Positions 1 through 8,689 of a stretch of 64,000 nucleotides of DNA are shown in pieces. The notes under the pieces are model-generated. The model saw only the letters and a program-made list of their open reading frames with translations, did no database searches and had not been told where the DNA came from. Position 1 is the first letter of the stretch. Each line of letters opens with the position of its first letter. Position numbers and translations under genes: made by a program. This DNA comes from Paraburkholderia hiiakae (GTDB taxonomy: Bacteria > Pseudomonadota > Gammaproteobacteria > Burkholderiales > Burkholderiaceae): NCBI RefSeq assembly GCF_904848665.1, contig NZ_CAJHCQ010000021.1, forward strand, positions 1-64,000. Direction: 5' to 3'.

Positions 1-1
1 C

Positions 2-163
2 TACATGGGCAGCTATTCGCTTTATCACGTGCGTCTTCCGGGCGGCAAGGTGGTCGTCTCGAACCTCTCCAGCTCGCACCTCATGAACGAGGGCGCGCCC
101 GCCTGGAACGATGACGTTTATGTGTCCTGGTCGCCGGCCAGCGGCGTCGTGCTCACGCAGTAA
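2..163 (+). CDS. Polyamine-type ABC transporter ATP-binding protein, C-terminal end (partial)
   Basis: Only the last 53 codons are inside the window; the gene begins upstream. The frame is open from base 2 to the TAA at 161-163. The residues read as the beta-stranded TOBE domain that closes PotA/PotG-type ATPases (ending VYVSWSPASGVVLTQ). In this family the ATPase energises import through two permeases, and both permease genes follow at once (13 bases to the next start, with an AAGGAGG ribosome site overlapping the stop). The specific substrate cannot be read from this tail. Family assignment rests on the C-terminal pattern plus context. Confidence 0.8.
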   Translation, partial: YMGSYSLYHVRLPGGKVVVSNLSSSHLMNEGAPAWNDDVYVSWSPASGVVLTQ

Positions 164-176
164 GGAGGCCGCGGCT

Positions 177-1094
177 ATGAACTCCTCCATTGCTCGCGCG
201 TTCTCGCGATTCGTGCCATCTGGGCGTACTGCTGTCATTGGCGTGCCATTCGTCTGGCTGCTGCTGTTCTTCGCGCTACCGTTCATGCTCGTGCTGAAGA
301 TCAGCTTCACCGACCTCGAACTGGGCATCCCTCCCTACACGGCGATGCTGCAGGCGCACGATGGCGTCGTGCACGTCGTGCTGCAGTTCGGCCACTATGC
401 ACTCCTGCTGCAAGACAGCCTCTATATCGCCACCTATATCAGCTCGCTGAAGATGGCGGCGGTGTCCACCGTCCTCTGCCTTCTGATCGGCTATCCGATC
501 GCCTATTACATTGCGCGCTCGAATCCGGCCACGCGCAACCTGCTCATGATGGGCGTGATGCTGCCGTTCTGGACGTCGTTCCTGATCCGCGTCTACGCAT
601 GGATCGGCATCCTCAAGGACGACGGCCTGCTCAATCACACACTCGTGGCCATCGGCCTCGTCCATTCGCCGCTTCGGCTCTATCACAGCGACGCGGGCGT
701 CTATATCGGCATGGTCTATTCGTACCTGCCGTTCATGGTGATGCCGCTCTACGCGCACCTCGTGAAGATGGACCTCACGCTGCTCGAAGCCGCCTATGAC
801 CTGGGCGCGAAGCCCTGGGTGGCGTTCACGCGCATCACGCTACCGCTCTCGAAAAACGGGGTCATCGCGGGCAGCTTGCTTGTCTTCATCCCGGCAGTTG
901 GCGAATACGTGATTCCGGAACTGCTCGGCGGCGCCAATACGCTCATGATCGGCCGCGTCATGTGGGATGAGTTCTTCAACAACATGGATTGGCCGATGGC
1001 GTCAACCGTTACCGTGACGATGGTCTTGTTGCTGCTCGTGCCGATGGCCGTGCTCCAGTACTACCAGGTCAAGGAACTGGAGGCAGGCAAATGA
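177..1094 (+). CDS. ABC transporter permease, PotB/PotH type
   Basis: A 305-residue inner-membrane permease of the spermidine/putrescine importer family. About six hydrophobic segments are visible, beginning with one at residues 20-40. The ATPase-docking EAA loop lies at about residues 203-235 (EAAYDLGAKPWVAFTRITLP), followed by the conserved PAVGEYVIPELLGG. The ATG at 177 was chosen because AAGGAGG sits at 162-168; a longer in-frame start at 111 would overlap the preceding gene. The stop overlaps the next start by four bases (ATGA), so the two permeases are translationally coupled. The binding protein should be encoded upstream, outside the window. Polyamine is the likely class of ligand, but other small cationic or amine solutes are possible. 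Confidence 0.92.
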   Translation: MNSSIARAFSRFVPSGRTAVIGVPFVWLLLFFALPFMLVLKISFTDLELGIPPYTAMLQAHDGVVHVVLQFGHYALLLQDSLYIATYISSLKMAAVSTVLCLLIGYPIAYYIARSNPATRNLLMMGVMLPFWTSFLIRVYAWIGILKDDGLLNHTLVAIGLVHSPLRLYHSDAGVYIGMVYSYLPFMVMPLYAHLVKMDLTLLEAAYDLGAKPWVAFTRITLPLSKNGVIAGSLLVFIPAVGEYVIPELLGGANTLMIGRVMWDEFFNNMDWPMASTVTVTMVLLLLVPMAVLQYYQVKELEAGK

Positions 1095-2020
1095 TCAAGC
1101 CAAACCGGCTCATTTCGACAGGTGTACTAATCGTAGGATTCCTGTTCTTGTACGTGCCGATCATCAGCCTCGTCGTCTATTCGTTCAACGCATCCCGCCT
1201 CGTGACGGTTTGGGGCGGCCTCTCGACGAAATGGTATGGCGCGCTGCTGCACGACGCCGAATTGCTCAACGCCGCGCTGCTCTCCCTGAAGATCGCGCTG
1301 ATGACCGCGTTCACCTCCGTCGTGATCGGCACGTGGGCTGGCTTCGTGCTCGCGCGCATGGGGCGTTTTCGCGGCTACGCGCTCTACGCCGGCATGATCA
1401 GCGCGCCACTCGTGATTCCAGAGGTCATCCAGGGCATCTCACTGCTGCTGCTCTTCGTTGCCTTGCAACAGATGGTCGGCTGGCCAGCCGGGCGCGGTCT
1501 GCTCACCATCTGGATCGGTCACGTGATGCTGTGTCTTTCGTTCGTGGCGGTGATCGTCCAGTCGCGCGTGAAGGAGCTCGACAGATCGCTCGAGGAGGCG
1601 GCGCTGGATCTCGGCGCGCGACCACTGAAGGTCTTTTTCGTGATCACCCTGCCACTGATCTCGCAGGCGCTGCTCTCGGGGTGGCTGCTCTCGTTCACGG
1701 TCTCTATGGACGACGTGATCCTGTCTGCGTTCCTCTCGGGGCCAGGCTCGACCACGCTGCCGCTCGTCGTGTTCTCGCGCGTGCGAATGGGCCTGAATCC
1801 GGAGATGAATGCGCTCGCAACCGTGTTCATCACGGTCGTGACTCTTGGCGTGGTCGCCGTGAACTGGGCAACGCTCGTGCACAAACGTCGCAAGGCGGCT
1901 GAAGCCCATGCCGCGTTCGAGCGTCTCGAGGCAGATGCTGCACACATACCGATCGTGGCGTTGCCTGCCGCCCATAGGGCGACGCCCGGCGGGATCGGAG
2001 CGGATCGGATTGTTTCATGA
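1091..2020 (+). CDS. ABC transporter permease, PotC/PotI type
   Basis: The second, 309-residue permease of the same importer, with six predicted membrane segments. The docking loop EEAALDLGARPLKVFFVITLP lies near residues 170-190, followed by the family signature SFTVSMDDVILSAFLSGPGSTTLP. The start is the ATG at 1091 inside the ATGA overlap with the previous gene. A charged C-terminal tail of about 35 residues (KRRKAAEAHAAFERLEA and onward) extends beyond the last membrane segment. The gene is immediately followed by an outer-membrane protein gene, which suggests that passage through both membranes is co-expressed. Confidence 0.92.
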   Translation: MIKPNRLISTGVLIVGFLFLYVPIISLVVYSFNASRLVTVWGGLSTKWYGALLHDAELLNAALLSLKIALMTAFTSVVIGTWAGFVLARMGRFRGYALYAGMISAPLVIPEVIQGISLLLLFVALQQMVGWPAGRGLLTIWIGHVMLCLSFVAVIVQSRVKELDRSLEEAALDLGARPLKVFFVITLPLISQALLSGWLLSFTVSMDDVILSAFLSGPGSTTLPLVVFSRVRMGLNPEMNALATVFITVVTLGVVAVNWATLVHKRRKAAEAHAAFERLEADAAHIPIVALPAAHRATPGGIGADRIVS

Positions 2021-2061
2021 CAGACGTTCTTATAAAGACGAATGAAAAGGGGAAGAACTCG

Positions 2062-3612
2062 ATGAAGAAGAGACTGTTATGCGCGCTGGTGGCCGGGGCA
2101 CTGCCTGGGCTTGTCGCGGCAAGTCCGACCAGCGATCAGGTGCAAGGCTTGCAGAATCAACTCGACGCGCTGCAAAGGGAGGTCAGCTCGCTCAAGCAGG
2201 AACTGAGGGCCCAGCAGGAAAAAGACGCACATGTAAAGGCCGCAGCACCGACGGTCGACGTCGCGTCACCGGACTACGGCACACAACCCGCGCGGCTGTC
2301 CAATGACGATGTGGACGCGATGAAACAGCAGATCGCGAGCCAGCAGCTGAAGGTCGATTCGCTGACCGAGGCGGCCACTACTGGACCCATCGCCGGCCTG
2401 TCCATCACAGGCTATATCGATCCGTCCTACGTCTACAACCGCGCGCAGAGCAGTTCGTCGTTCCTGTTCGCGAACCACGAGAACGCCTACCAGTATTACA
2501 ACAGCACCATAGGCGACCTGTACCTCGACATCAAGAAGACCTTCGGGGTTGGCCCCACTGCGCCGTCGGTCGAGGTGTCGCTGATGCCGAACCGAGGAGC
2601 GGGCATCTTCATGATGAACGAGCACGGCGACAGCGGGTTCAACATTCTCAATACCGCTTTCGCCACGGTGCCGCTCACATCGAAAACGGCGGTCGTCGCC
2701 GGCCTGATGCCAGGGCTCTCAGGTTACGAGTATCAGCAATCGAACCTCATGCTGACGCTCACGCACAACCTGCTGTACGACTTCTCGGACCCGGGTAGCT
2801 CGATCGGCGCGGGCGTCAACTATACGGGCGACCAGTGGGCCTGGAAGTTTCTGCTCGCCAACGAGCAGTTCCGTTCAAATGGCGCAGTCACGCAGACGGG
2901 CGTGAACGCGCTGGGCGACCCCATTACGACCAGCAACAAGATGCCGGCGTTTAGCGCGCGTGTCGACTATCTGCACGGCAGCGCGCTCGACATTGGCGGG
3001 TCGTTCACGATCGCGAGGCAGACGCTGCCGAGCGCGTTCGATCCGGCGACGGGCCAGACCGCTTACGGCTGGGGCGGCCAGGCGCCTGGCGCCTATGGCA
3101 CGTTCTTTTTCACCGAGGCCGACGCCACCTACACGCTCGCCGACGTGCAGTACAACGCCGAACTCGACTACGGCCAGCAGGCGCACGCGGCGTTCAATGG
3201 CGGTCTCGCGCAGTGGTACGGACTCTCGCTGCTCGCGCACCGCAAGTTCAACGCGCCGCTCGTGGGCCACATGGGTGTGACGGCGCGCTACGACGTGCTC
3301 GTGAACAACAAGAATGGTGGCGGCGGGGGCGGTATCGCGCTCAATGGCAACGGTATGGACCCGTACAACGGGTTTGGCATCGACGCCGACTGCCTCGCCC
3401 GCTCGAAAGCAGGCGGCGGGTTCGGCTTTGAATGCAACGGTGCGGTTCGCCAGGATGTCGCGCTCGATGTGCTGTTTTTCCCGACGCAGAAAATCATCGT
3501 GAAGGTCGAGTACCGGCACGACTGGTCCAACAACCGGGTGTTCCTGCGCAATGATGGATCGTACGCGAAGTCGAACGATCTGCTAGCCGCGCAGTTCATC
3601 TACTCGTTCTAA
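2062..3612 (+). CDS. Outer-membrane beta-barrel protein with N-terminal coiled coil (DUF3138-like)
   Basis: A 516-residue exported protein. The signal peptide is clear (MKKRLLCALVAGALPGLVAA). A short coiled coil follows at about residues 27-55 (LQNQLDALQREVSSLKQEL), then a long region of alternating strands ending in an aromatic residue (AAQFIYSF), as expected of a beta barrel. The start at 2062 has AAAGGGGAAG upstream and places the signal peptide at the N terminus; an ATG at 2017 overlapping the permease stop would bury it. The overall look matches the Burkholderia DUF3138 family, judged from memory. Its place in a polyamine-type transporter operon suggests an outer-membrane pore for the same substrate (inference). 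Confidence 0.75.
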   Translation: MKKRLLCALVAGALPGLVAASPTSDQVQGLQNQLDALQREVSSLKQELRAQQEKDAHVKAAAPTVDVASPDYGTQPARLSNDDVDAMKQQIASQQLKVDSLTEAATTGPIAGLSITGYIDPSYVYNRAQSSSSFLFANHENAYQYYNSTIGDLYLDIKKTFGVGPTAPSVEVSLMPNRGAGIFMMNEHGDSGFNILNTAFATVPLTSKTAVVAGLMPGLSGYEYQQSNLMLTLTHNLLYDFSDPGSSIGAGVNYTGDQWAWKFLLANEQFRSNGAVTQTGVNALGDPITTSNKMPAFSARVDYLHGSALDIGGSFTIARQTLPSAFDPATGQTAYGWGGQAPGAYGTFFFTEADATYTLADVQYNAELDYGQQAHAAFNGGLAQWYGLSLLAHRKFNAPLVGHMGVTARYDVLVNNKNGGGGGGIALNGNGMDPYNGFGIDADCLARSKAGGGFGFECNGAVRQDVALDVLFFPTQKIIVKVEYRHDWSNNRVFLRNDGSYAKSNDLLAAQFIYSF

Positions 3613-3670
3613 TGCGGAACCCATGGCCTCGCACCTCAGGTGCGAAGCCATTCATCGCAACTCGTGGCTT

Positions 3671-4963
3671 ATGCTCAAATTCAGGAATCAGGCGCACGCG
3701 CCCTCGTATTACGCAGCCAGCGCCAATGACACGGCGCATCACGCGCCACTTGCGGGACGCGTGCACGTGGACGTCTGTGTCGTCGGCGGCGGGTTCACCG
3801 GTCTTTGCACGGCGCTCAACCTTGTCCAACGCGGTTTCTCAGTGGCGTTGCTCGAAGCTTCGCGCATAGGCTGGGGGGCGAGCGGCCGCAATGGCGGTCA
3901 GTTGATCACCGGTTATTCGTGTGGCATCGACACCTTCGCGCAATCGATGTCTCCGGAAGACGTACGCCGCATCTGGGACATGGGGCTCGAATCGGTCGAT
4001 ATCGTCCGCGAGCAGATCGAGGCGCACGGTATCGACTGCGATCTCACCTTCGGCTACCTGAACGTGGCCAACAAGCCGCGCCACGCCGACGCGCTTCAGG
4101 CGTGGTGCGACGAGGCGGCGTCGCGCTTCGGCTATCGCGGCTACCGCTATGTCCAGGCGGCGGATCTGGGAAGCTACGTCGAGTCGAAACGTTACGTGGG
4201 CGGTCTTTATAGCGAGGACAGCGGCCACCTGCACCCGCTCAACTACGCACTGGGGCTCGCGCGCGCTGCGAAGGCAGCGGGTGTTTCGCTCTACGAAGAC
4301 ACGTGCGCGGTGTCCCTGCGCAAGAACGCTGTGGGACATGAGGTGCTGTGCGAGAAAGGGCTGGTGGAGGCCCGCTACGTCGTGCTCGCGGGCAACGCCT
4401 ACCTGGGGCAGCTCGCGCCCGCGCTCAAGCGCAAGATCCTGCCCGTGGCGACTTACGTGATCGCCACCGAGCCGCTCGGAAAGGCGAGGGCGCGCGCGCT
4501 GATGCCCGCCGATGCCGCGATTTGCGACAGCAATCATGCGCTCGAATATTTCCGGCTGTCGAAAGACGGGCGGCTGCTGTGGGGCGGCAGGGCCAGTTGT
4601 TCGACCCGGTTGCCGCCCAATACAGGTGAGGCTATGCGCCTCGACATGCTGAGGACCTTTCCGCAACTGGCGGACGTGAGGATCGACTACGCGTGGGGCG
4701 GCCTCATTGACGCGACGATGAACCGCGCACCGCACTTTGGCCGCCTCGCGCCGAACGTTTATTTCGCGCAGGGCTTTTCCGGCCATGGCGTGAACGTTAC
4801 GGCGCTCGCGGGCAGGCTCATCGCGGAGGCGATCGACACACAGGCGGCGCGCTTCGATCTGTTCGGCCGGATCCAGCATCGCGAATTCCCGGGCGGACCG
4901 CTGTTGCGAAAGCCGATGCTGGCACTGGCGATGGCGTGGCATGCGATGCAGGACCTGTTGTGA
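3671..4963 (+). CDS. FAD-dependent amine oxidoreductase (PuuB/OrdL-like, DAO family)
   Basis: A roughly 430-residue flavoprotein of the D-amino-acid-oxidase fold. The dinucleotide motif VCVVGGGFTGLCTALNL lies near residue 38, followed by the family marker GWGASGRNGGQL and a C-terminal FAQGFSGHGVN that contacts FAD. PuuB-type enzymes oxidise gamma-glutamylputrescine to the aldehyde with H2O2 release. The neighbouring polyamine-type transporter, aldehyde dehydrogenase and amidase support an amine-catabolic role, but the substrate is inferred. The start is uncertain: ATG 3671 begins the conserved part, while ATG 3623 adds 16 residues that look like untranslated leader. Neither has a strong ribosome site. 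Confidence 0.85.
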   Translation: MLKFRNQAHAPSYYAASANDTAHHAPLAGRVHVDVCVVGGGFTGLCTALNLVQRGFSVALLEASRIGWGASGRNGGQLITGYSCGIDTFAQSMSPEDVRRIWDMGLESVDIVREQIEAHGIDCDLTFGYLNVANKPRHADALQAWCDEAASRFGYRGYRYVQAADLGSYVESKRYVGGLYSEDSGHLHPLNYALGLARAAKAAGVSLYEDTCAVSLRKNAVGHEVLCEKGLVEARYVVLAGNAYLGQLAPALKRKILPVATYVIATEPLGKARARALMPADAAICDSNHALEYFRLSKDGRLLWGGRASCSTRLPPNTGEAMRLDMLRTFPQLADVRIDYAWGGLIDATMNRAPHFGRLAPNVYFAQGFSGHGVNVTALAGRLIAEAIDTQAARFDLFGRIQHREFPGGPLLRKPMLALAMAWHAMQDLL

Positions 4964-4964
4964 G

Positions 4965-4996
4965 CGCAGGGGCGGCTGCAGTAGGCGCCGCCCCGC
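4965..4996 (+). other. Strong GC hairpin between the oxidase and cupin genes
   Basis: The arms GGGGCGGC (4969-4976) and GCCGCCCC (4987-4994) are perfectly complementary around a 10-base loop. No T-run follows, so it is not a standard intrinsic terminator. It lies in the 69-base gap before the cupin gene and could stabilise or process the operon mRNA. Confidence 0.5.
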
Positions 4997-5032
4997 AGGA
5001 TTCCGGAACGTGAAGAAAACTGGAGAATAAAG

Positions 5033-5413
5033 ATGCTGAACGTCGCGCATATCGTCGACCTGATGAAGGATGAAGGCGAAGTCACCCAATACCGTCTGCC
5101 GCGAGGACTCCTGCTGGCGGGCAATCCCGTGCAGACACTGAGACACCGGTACATCAGTCCGTGCGGACAATTCAGCAGCGGCCTGTGGGAAAGCACATGT
5201 GGACTATGGACTGTGGAGTACGAAGAATCTGAGTACTGCGAAATGCTGAGCGGCGTTTGCGTGGTGCGCGACGCACTAGGCGGGGAGAAGATACTGCGCG
5301 CGGGCGACCGGTTTGTCATTCCGCATGGCTTCCGGGGTACGTGGGAGGTCGTGGAAGCGTGCCAGAAGATCTTTGTGTCGTACGCGCCCCAGGCGAAGCA
5401 GGCCGGGGCGTAG
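5033..5413 (+). CDS. Small cupin-domain protein
   Basis: A 126-residue single-domain protein with the beta-rich pattern of the Cupin_3/DUF861 group: WTVEYEESEYCEMLSGVCVVRD, then GDRFVIPHGFRGTWEV. The first strand pair lacks the usual HxH metal ligands, while the second keeps a PHGF segment. Relatives often sit beside gamma-glutamylputrescine oxidases and aldehyde dehydrogenases. The start at 5033 has GGAGAA at 5022-5027. It could be a small sensor or accessory enzyme of the pathway; no reaction can be assigned. Confidence 0.8.
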   Translation: MLNVAHIVDLMKDEGEVTQYRLPRGLLLAGNPVQTLRHRYISPCGQFSSGLWESTCGLWTVEYEESEYCEMLSGVCVVRDALGGEKILRAGDRFVIPHGFRGTWEVVEACQKIFVSYAPQAKQAGA

Positions 5414-5514
5414 CGGAACAACACGCGCTGGCTGGAAAGTGGCCAGCGATCAGGCGCGGGGCCATCTGGCCTTCGCGAGGCCCCATTGCTTTGCACAGCA
5501 AGGAGTAGCGTAAC

Positions 5515-6930
5515 GTGAAAGAGAATTTGTGGCGCTTGAGCGCAACCGAAATGGCGGCGCGTGTCGCGTCTCGAGACGTGTTGTCGGTGGAACTGGTCGA
5601 GAGCAGCCTGCAACGGCTCGAGGCCGTCAACCCGCACATCAATGCGATTGTCGACGTACTGGCGCAAAGCGCGCTGGCGGCCGCACAGGCAGCCGACGCG
5701 GCAGTGGAGCGCGGCGATCCGCTCGGCCCGCTGCACGGCGTACCGGTAACGGTCAAGGTGAACGTCGACATGGCCGGCTGCGCGACTACCAATGGCGTCG
5801 TGGCGTTCAAGGATCTCGTCGCGCGCGAAGACAGCCCGGTGGTGGCGAACCTGCGCAGGGCCGGTGCGATCATTATCGGCCGGAGCAATGCGCCAGCGTT
5901 CTCGTATCGCTGGTTCACCGACAACGCATTGCACGGTCGAACGCTGAACCCGTGGAATGCGCAACTCACGCCCGGTGGTTCGAGTGGCGGTGCCGCCGCG
6001 GCGGTTGCCGTGGGGATCGGAGCGATCGCGCACGGCAACGACCTGGGCGGCTCGATCCGCCACCCTGCCTATGCGTGCGGCGTGGCAGGCCTGCGTCCGA
6101 CCTCGGGCCGTGTGCCGGCGTACAACCCGACCCAGGCGCGCGAGCGCACGCTCGCGGTTCAACTCGCGTCTGTGCAGGGACCACTGGCTCGGACGGTCAG
6201 CGATCTGCGCCTCGCGCTTGCCGCCATGGCGGCGCCAGACGCGCGCGACCCGTGGTGCGTGCCCGTTGCGCCCGGTGCGGTTGAGCCGCGGTTTCCCGCG
6301 CGCGTGGCCGTGTGCGCGGAATTGCCCGGCGTGCCTACCGACGCTACCGTTGCCGACGCGGTGCGGCGCGCCGCGCGGTGGCTGGAAGAGGCCGGCTGCA
6401 TTGTCGAGGAAGTGGCGCCGCCGAGTCTGAACGAGGCTTGCGAGCTTTGGCTCAACCTCGTCACGACTGAAGCGTTGAGCGGGCTTGCCGAAACGATCGA
6501 GTCCAGCGGCGACGCCGCGATACGCAACGCGTTCAGCAGTCAGCGGCGGCTCGCGTCGCCATTCGATCTGGCTGGCTACGTCAACGCCCTCGCACGCCGG
6601 ACCAGCCTTGTGCGCGAGTGGGAGTCGTTCTTCCAGCGCTACCCGTTGCTGCTGATGCCCGTTTCGTGCCAGCGGGCATTTCGCATCGACGAGGATCAGC
6701 GAGGCGATGCGCAAATGCGCAGCATCATCGAAGCGCAAAGCCCGCTGACCGCAACGGCGATCCTCGGCCTGCCGGGCCTTGCCGTGCCGACCGGCTTGAG
6801 CGCGGGGCTGCCGACGGGCGTGCAGATCGTCGCCGGACGGTTCCAGGAGGCGCTGTGCCTTGCCGCCGGCGAAGCGATCGAGGCGCGCGCCGGTCTTTGC
6901 ACGCCGATCGAGCCGGTGCGCGGGCAATGA
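5515..6930 (+). CDS. Amidase-signature family hydrolase
   Basis: A 471-residue enzyme with the full Ser-cisSer-Lys machinery: Lys81 (VPVTVKVNVD), Ser156 in GGSSGGAAAA and Ser180 in LGGSIRHPA. The spacings of 75 and 24 residues are those of the family. Members hydrolyse amide bonds of small substrates in the cytoplasm; the exact amide cannot be predicted. The start is GTG 5515, preceded by AAGGAG at about 5500. Because GatB and GatC are absent here, and the neighbours are oxidase and dehydrogenase genes, a catabolic amidase is more likely than a Glu-tRNA amidotransferase subunit. It may fill the hydrolytic step that PuuD performs in the E. coli putrescine route (speculation). Confidence 0.9.
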   Translation: MKENLWRLSATEMAARVASRDVLSVELVESSLQRLEAVNPHINAIVDVLAQSALAAAQAADAAVERGDPLGPLHGVPVTVKVNVDMAGCATTNGVVAFKDLVAREDSPVVANLRRAGAIIIGRSNAPAFSYRWFTDNALHGRTLNPWNAQLTPGGSSGGAAAAVAVGIGAIAHGNDLGGSIRHPAYACGVAGLRPTSGRVPAYNPTQARERTLAVQLASVQGPLARTVSDLRLALAAMAAPDARDPWCVPVAPGAVEPRFPARVAVCAELPGVPTDATVADAVRRAARWLEEAGCIVEEVAPPSLNEACELWLNLVTTEALSGLAETIESSGDAAIRNAFSSQRRLASPFDLAGYVNALARRTSLVREWESFFQRYPLLLMPVSCQRAFRIDEDQRGDAQMRSIIEAQSPLTATAILGLPGLAVPTGLSAGLPTGVQIVAGRFQEALCLAAGEAIEARAGLCTPIEPVRGQ

Positions 6931-7011
6931 AAATCAACTGGAACTGACCGCGCGAAGCGCAGGTGCTCCCCCGTGCCGCCTGTTTTCGAATATCCAATCT
7001 GGAGAGATGCC

Positions 7012-8454
7012 ATGCTGGAAAAAAAATACTTTTATATCGATGGAAAGTGGGTAGCCCCGGCAGCGAACGTCGAGTTGCCCGTCATTGATCCCTCCACGGA
7101 GCAGGCCTGCGCCGTCATCTCCATCGGCAACGCCTCGGACGCGGACCGTGCGGTCGAGGCGGCTCGTGTCGCGTTTGACGGCTGGTCGCGCACCGATGCC
7201 GCCGAACGTCTTCATCTCGTTGAGCGCCTCCTTGAAATCTACAAGCGACGCGCTCCGGAGATGGCCAGCATGATTAGCCTCGAGATGGGCGCCCCGATTG
7301 ACATGGCTTTGTCGGATCAGGTCGGAGCTGGCACTTATCACATCGAGAACTTCATCAGGGCGTTCCGGGACTTTGAATTCGAGCGTCGTCTCGGGCCGCA
7401 TGCTCCCAATGACCGTATCCTCATGGACCCGATAGGCGTTGTCGGTCTGATCACGCCCTGGAACTGGCCGATGAATCAGGTGACGCTAAAGGTCGTCCCG
7501 GCACTCCTCGCGGGTTGCACCATGGTTCTCAAGCCTTCCGAAATTGCTCCGCTCTCGTCCACGCTTTTTGCCGAGTATGTTAACGAAGCAGGGTTCCCCA
7601 AGGGGGTCTTCAATCTGGTCAACGGCGATGGCGAAGGCGTGGGCACGCGACTTTCATCGCACCCTGATGTCGATATGATCAGCTTCACCGGCTCGACGCG
7701 CGCCGGAATTGCCATTTCCCGGGCTGCCGCTGAGACGCTTAAGCGGGTGTCGCTTGAACTCGGCGGCAAGGGTGCCAATCTCGTGTTTGCGGACGCAGAC
7801 CCCTCCGCGGTCAAACGAGGCGTGCTCCATTGCTTCCATAACACCGGTCAAAGCTGCAACGCGCCCACACGGATGCTGGTCGAGCGGCCCATCTACGATC
7901 ACGTTGTTAGTGAAGCAACGAAGATTGCAGAAGCGGTGACTATAGACGCCGCTCACAACCCGGGTAAGCACATCGGACCGCTCGCGTCCGAAGCTCAGTT
8001 CCAGAAGGTTCAGGAAATGATCAAGAAAGGCATCGACGAAGGTGCGCGACTGGTCGTCGGCGGGCTCGGTCGTCCAAAAGGTCATCAAACGGGTTACTTC
8101 GTCCGGCCCACGGTCTTTGCCGACGTCAATAATCAGATGGCCATCGCTCGTGAAGAGATTTTCGGGCCGGTGCTGTCAATCATTCCATTTGAAAGCGAAG
8201 AAGAGGCGATTGCGATCGCCAACGACACCCCTTACGGCCTCACAAACTATGTTCAGTCGACCGACGGCGCGAGGCGCAATCGCGTGGCCGCACGACTGCG
8301 TTCCGGCATGATCGAAATGAATGGACAGCCGCGCGGAGCCGGCTCGCCATTCGGCGGAATCAAGTCTTCCGGTCGCGCGCGCGAAGGCGGTGTGTTCGGT
8401 ATCGAAGAGTTCCTCGAATCCAAGGCTGTCTCGGGTTGGGCCTCGAGTCAGTAG
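7012..8454 (+). CDS. NAD(P)-dependent aldehyde dehydrogenase
   Basis: A 480-residue member of the ALDH superfamily. Catalytic Cys282 is in GQSCNAPTRML and the general-base Glu249 in LELGGKGAN; the cofactor-fold segment TPWNWPMNQ is also present. It should oxidise the aldehyde made by the upstream flavoenzyme to an acid. The start is ATG 7012, with GGAGAG at 7001-7006; an upstream in-frame GTG at 6973 has no ribosome site. Codon use looks less GC-biased at third positions than in its neighbours (judged by eye), so it may have joined the operon separately. The gap to the amidase gene is 81 bases. Confidence 0.93.
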   Translation: MLEKKYFYIDGKWVAPAANVELPVIDPSTEQACAVISIGNASDADRAVEAARVAFDGWSRTDAAERLHLVERLLEIYKRRAPEMASMISLEMGAPIDMALSDQVGAGTYHIENFIRAFRDFEFERRLGPHAPNDRILMDPIGVVGLITPWNWPMNQVTLKVVPALLAGCTMVLKPSEIAPLSSTLFAEYVNEAGFPKGVFNLVNGDGEGVGTRLSSHPDVDMISFTGSTRAGIAISRAAAETLKRVSLELGGKGANLVFADADPSAVKRGVLHCFHNTGQSCNAPTRMLVERPIYDHVVSEATKIAEAVTIDAAHNPGKHIGPLASEAQFQKVQEMIKKGIDEGARLVVGGLGRPKGHQTGYFVRPTVFADVNNQMAIAREEIFGPVLSIIPFESEEEAIAIANDTPYGLTNYVQSTDGARRNRVAARLRSGMIEMNGQPRGAGSPFGGIKSSGRAREGGVFGIEEFLESKAVSGWASSQ

Positions 8455-8689
8455 CGCCTGATTTCGATTCGAAGCGAACGCATGCTGATGGAGCAGGTCG
8501 GCAATGTCGAGTCGATGCAAAGGGTGTGAGTCATCTCGACAAAATACGGCCTCCTGATTGATTTGCATGGAACGCTCTTTCGACGATCCAGCACAGCCAC
8601 GTGAGCAGGCGCGCCGGAGTTCCGCGTAATGGCAGTCCCCGTTCACAATTTGACGTTGCCTTTTTGACCTGTGCGTACAACGAAGCAAC

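Noticed and set aside
4759..6927. A 722-codon minus-strand frame across the oxidase, cupin and amidase genes
   Set aside because: It is opposite three well-conserved + strand genes and encodes no recognisable domain; it arises from GC codon bias.
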